Below, one piece after another: positions 63,201 through 64,000 of a DNA stretch of 64,000 nt; positions within the stretch are counted from its first letter, which is position 1, and every line of letters begins with the position of its first letter. Source of the stretch: Verrucomicrobiaceae bacterium (lineage in GTDB: Bacteria > Verrucomicrobiota > Verrucomicrobiia > Verrucomicrobiales > Verrucomicrobiaceae). The stretch lies in the NCBI GenBank assembly GCA_024232965.1, contig JACKQF010000002.1:620001-684000 (forward strand). The letters are read 5' to 3'. The notes under the pieces are model-generated. The model had not been told where the DNA came from. It ran no database searches and saw only the letters and a list, made by a program, of their open reading frames with translations. Position numbers and translations under genes: made by a program.

Positions 63201-64000
63201 GCTTCTCGCGGGTGTAGTCGGCGTGCGGGATGGTCTGACCAGTCTCCTGCTGCTTCAGGCGCAGGTAGGCCTCGGCAAGCTGGTCGATGGCTTCATTCAA
63301 AAAGGCGGCGGAACCGACGGCCATCTCGCAGACGGTGAGGTCGAGGATGTCGTCGGCAGTCTTGTCCTTCAACAGCTCCTTGAGGGAGTATTTGACGAGG
63401 CACTTGGTGAGGGACTCCGGGGTGTAGTAGGAGGCGGACTTTTGGCGGTTCCGGCCAGCGAGTCGGTAGATGAACTGGCCCTTCGGGTGCTTCAATAACT
63501 GGTTCAGGCCGGTTTCGGGGTCCCTCACATAGACACGCTCGGCGTCTTCATACTGCTCCAACTCGGGGCCGGTGACGAAGTAGGCGTGCTCGGCGGGGTT
63601 GTAGTTGTCCTCTCCCGGTTTCTTGGGCTTGGGTTTGACCTCGTAGATGTCTTCTTTGGCAAAGAAGCCGGAGTAGCTGAGGAGGCTCTCATAGACAGCT
63701 CCGAGCTGGTTGATACCAAGCTGGGCGTAGGAAATGCGGCCCTGGCGTGCCCATTTGCCGCTGCCGTATTTGCCGAGGGAGAGGCGCTTGATGACCTGCT
63801 GGAGGATGTGGTTGCGGAACTTGGCCTTTTCCAGCAGCGGGGTGCGGGCGGGATCGAAGAGGTGACCGGCGAGCGGCGGGATGGTGAAGTCGGAGTGGAT
63901 GGGTGTATCATCCCCCATGGAGAGGCTGGACTGGGCCTCGGGCGTGCGGCCCTCGTAGATGAGGCGGAAGAGGATGCGGAGGGACTGGTCGAAGAAGGTG
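60265..64000 (-). CDS. Eco57I/PglX-like N6-adenine DNA methyltransferase (5' end beyond window)
   Basis: The frame remains open past 63918 to the window edge, adding TFFDQSLRILFRLIYEGRTP upstream, so the true start is outside; at least 1244 residues are coded here. It shows class gamma N6-adenine methyltransferase features: SASYYTPESLTKCLVKY, VCEMAVGSAAFLNEA (SAM-binding motif I region), NNVFGVDYNPIAVELAEISL and catalytic FDLIAGNPPWVKIQW near the middle. The C-terminal third is a target-recognition/specificity region. Size and motifs fit Eco57I-type, BREX PglX and DISARM DrmMI. The last 4 bp overlap the start of the 396-residue gene. It probably marks self DNA for the system encoded downstream. 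Confidence 0.9.
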   Translation of the reverse strand, partial: TFFDQSLRILFRLIYEGRTPEAQSSLSMGDDTPIHSDFTIPPLAGHLFDPARTPLLEKAKFRNHILQQVIKRLSLGKYGSGKWARQGRISYAQLGINQLGAVYESLLSYSGFFAKEDIYEVKPKPKKPGEDNYNPAEHAYFVTGPELEQYEDAERVYVRDPETGLNQLLKHPKGQFIYRLAGRNRQKSASYYTPESLTKCLVKYSLKELLKDKTADDILDLTVCEMAVGSAAFLNEAIDQLAEAYLRLKQQETGQTIPHADYTREKQKVKMRLADNNVFGVDYNPIAVELAEISLWLNTIHEGAFVPWFGLQLHNGNSLIGARRQVFPADLLKEKPGRSGTKARWTDAVPDPIKWPSPTENREPGTENRLPQRSEGTIYHWLVPDKNMSEYTDKVIKELQRNNLNTIKAWKAEFCVAFDAADLSTLTQLSDAADRLWQRHLDALARIRSITTDELPVWPEPPTKKTPTDTRWKDQQAAKELLHPYSPYRRLKLAMDYWCALWFWPIEKAHLLPNRNEWLMELSILLGVTPTAPEPQLQQGELGFMDVEIAGEPVQVQPALELDDPAGVVNVETLCSKLPRLALVAELAKKRRFFHWELEFADVFARRGGFDLIAGNPPWVKIQWNEGGLLSERNPAFAIRKLSASDIAEARAEQLAAPGRIADYLAEYEEFEGTQNFLGALQNYPLLEAQKTNLYKCFITRAWELGSATGVTGFLHPEGVYDDPNGGPLRRAIYPRLRSHFQFQNELQLFAEIDHHTKYSVNVYHGYRSAPEFAHIANLFSVATIDACYEHLGGGSIPGIKDDNGRWDTAGHGDRILHVDEATLGLFARLYDEPGTRAIEARLPAIHGTQPLVVLGKIGEFPNRLHTCREAWFSTTMWDETKSQKEGLLRKEIKFPEQACDLVLVGPHFHVANLLNKCPREHVGTNSDYSPVDLQIVPDDYLPRTTFTPPADRSTFNAKIQRVTWSQQPVTDFFRLVHRMFVGPELERTLVAAILPPSLTHTYGGYSITFRNLRDLVMCAASFSSVVLDFFVKTTGKSHFLTDTALLMPLLPYEMAEGKMLSARVLSLNCLTTHYAELWRESWDEAYREETWLGDDARLAPDFWRNLTPEWTRHCALRTDFARRWALVELDVLAARALGLTLAELQTIYRIQFPVMRQYEADTWYDQRGRIIFTNSKGLPGVGLSRAEWNEVKHLQSGTVTQTKQDTTLPTGPVERQIEYQAPFTRSDRETDYAMVWRKLDAKI

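Noticed and set aside
61852..63498. Plus-strand frame opposite the methyltransferase gene
   Set aside because: Antisense shadow; Gly/Glu/Val-rich without domain features.
63900..63918. ATG at 63918 as the methyltransferase start
   Set aside because: The frame continues upstream with protein-like sequence (SLRILFRLIYEGR), typical of PglX-like N-termini, so the gene starts beyond the window.

Overview
The window reads as a chromosomal segment of a Verrucomicrobia-type bacterium (PVC superphylum). The evidence is a set of families typical of that group: two Tat-exported DUF1501 proteins, a PSCyt1-DUF1549-DUF1553 protein, a PVC-type membrane-bound dehydrogenase/HEAT/cytochrome c protein, two secreted NHL-repeat proteins and a secreted sulfatase. 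The species cannot be named from the sequence. Shine-Dalgarno motifs are weak or absent before most genes, so many starts were chosen from signal peptides and domain conservation.

Region 1 (1-7.9 kb): a 5' gene fragment at the left edge, a VPGUxxT/MsrA-like thioredoxin-fold protein, a GH25-like lipoprotein and an APC permease. Then comes an overlapping kleisin/KITE pair resembling Wadjet JetA and JetB (MukF/MukE type), facing a roadblock-like protein and a ParA ATPase, and a tRNA-Arg(ACG). No SMC ATPase gene lies in the window.

Region 2 (7.9-15.1 kb): an accessory block beside that tRNA. Minus-strand genes for exported HEAT-like or surface proteins are separated by four direct copies of a roughly 180 bp repeat (R1), with a second repeat block (R2) at both ends. 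One R1 copy is interrupted and another forms the 5' end of a large Ig-like surface protein frame.

Region 3 (15.1-32 kb): a two-gene unit of a sulfatase-YHYH fusion followed 3 bp later by a MbnP-MbnH (MauG-type) fusion, a UbiA-family prenyltransferase, two membrane proteins, and a long minus-strand run of PVC dehydrogenase, RhlE-like helicase, ABC-F, DUF1501 and NHL genes.

Region 4 (32-36.2 kb): a small-gene and mobile zone. It has a 42 bp tandem repeat, two short unknown genes separated by an attC-like hairpin, a 101 bp palindrome, an IS110-family element with a possible bridge-RNA region, and two tiny membrane or lipoprotein genes.

Region 5 (36.2-42.4 kb): a DUF1501 / DUF1549-DUF1553 pair, an alpha/beta hydrolase, a HAD-IB phosphatase and tRNA-Arg(TCT).

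Region 6 (42.5-64 kb): starting 140 bp from that tRNA, a continuous six-gene minus-strand operon that runs off the right edge. In transcription order it encodes an Eco57I/PglX-like N6-adenine methyltransferase, an unrecognised 396-residue protein, a RecD-like helicase with a C-terminal nuclease-like domain, a SIR2-STAND-like protein, a 2115-residue DruE-like DUF1998 helicase and a RelE/ParE-UvrD fusion. Coupled or very close gene junctions suggest one multi-subunit anti-phage system with self/non-self DNA marking. I cannot match this exact gene set to a named system, and it is the main candidate for something undescribed.
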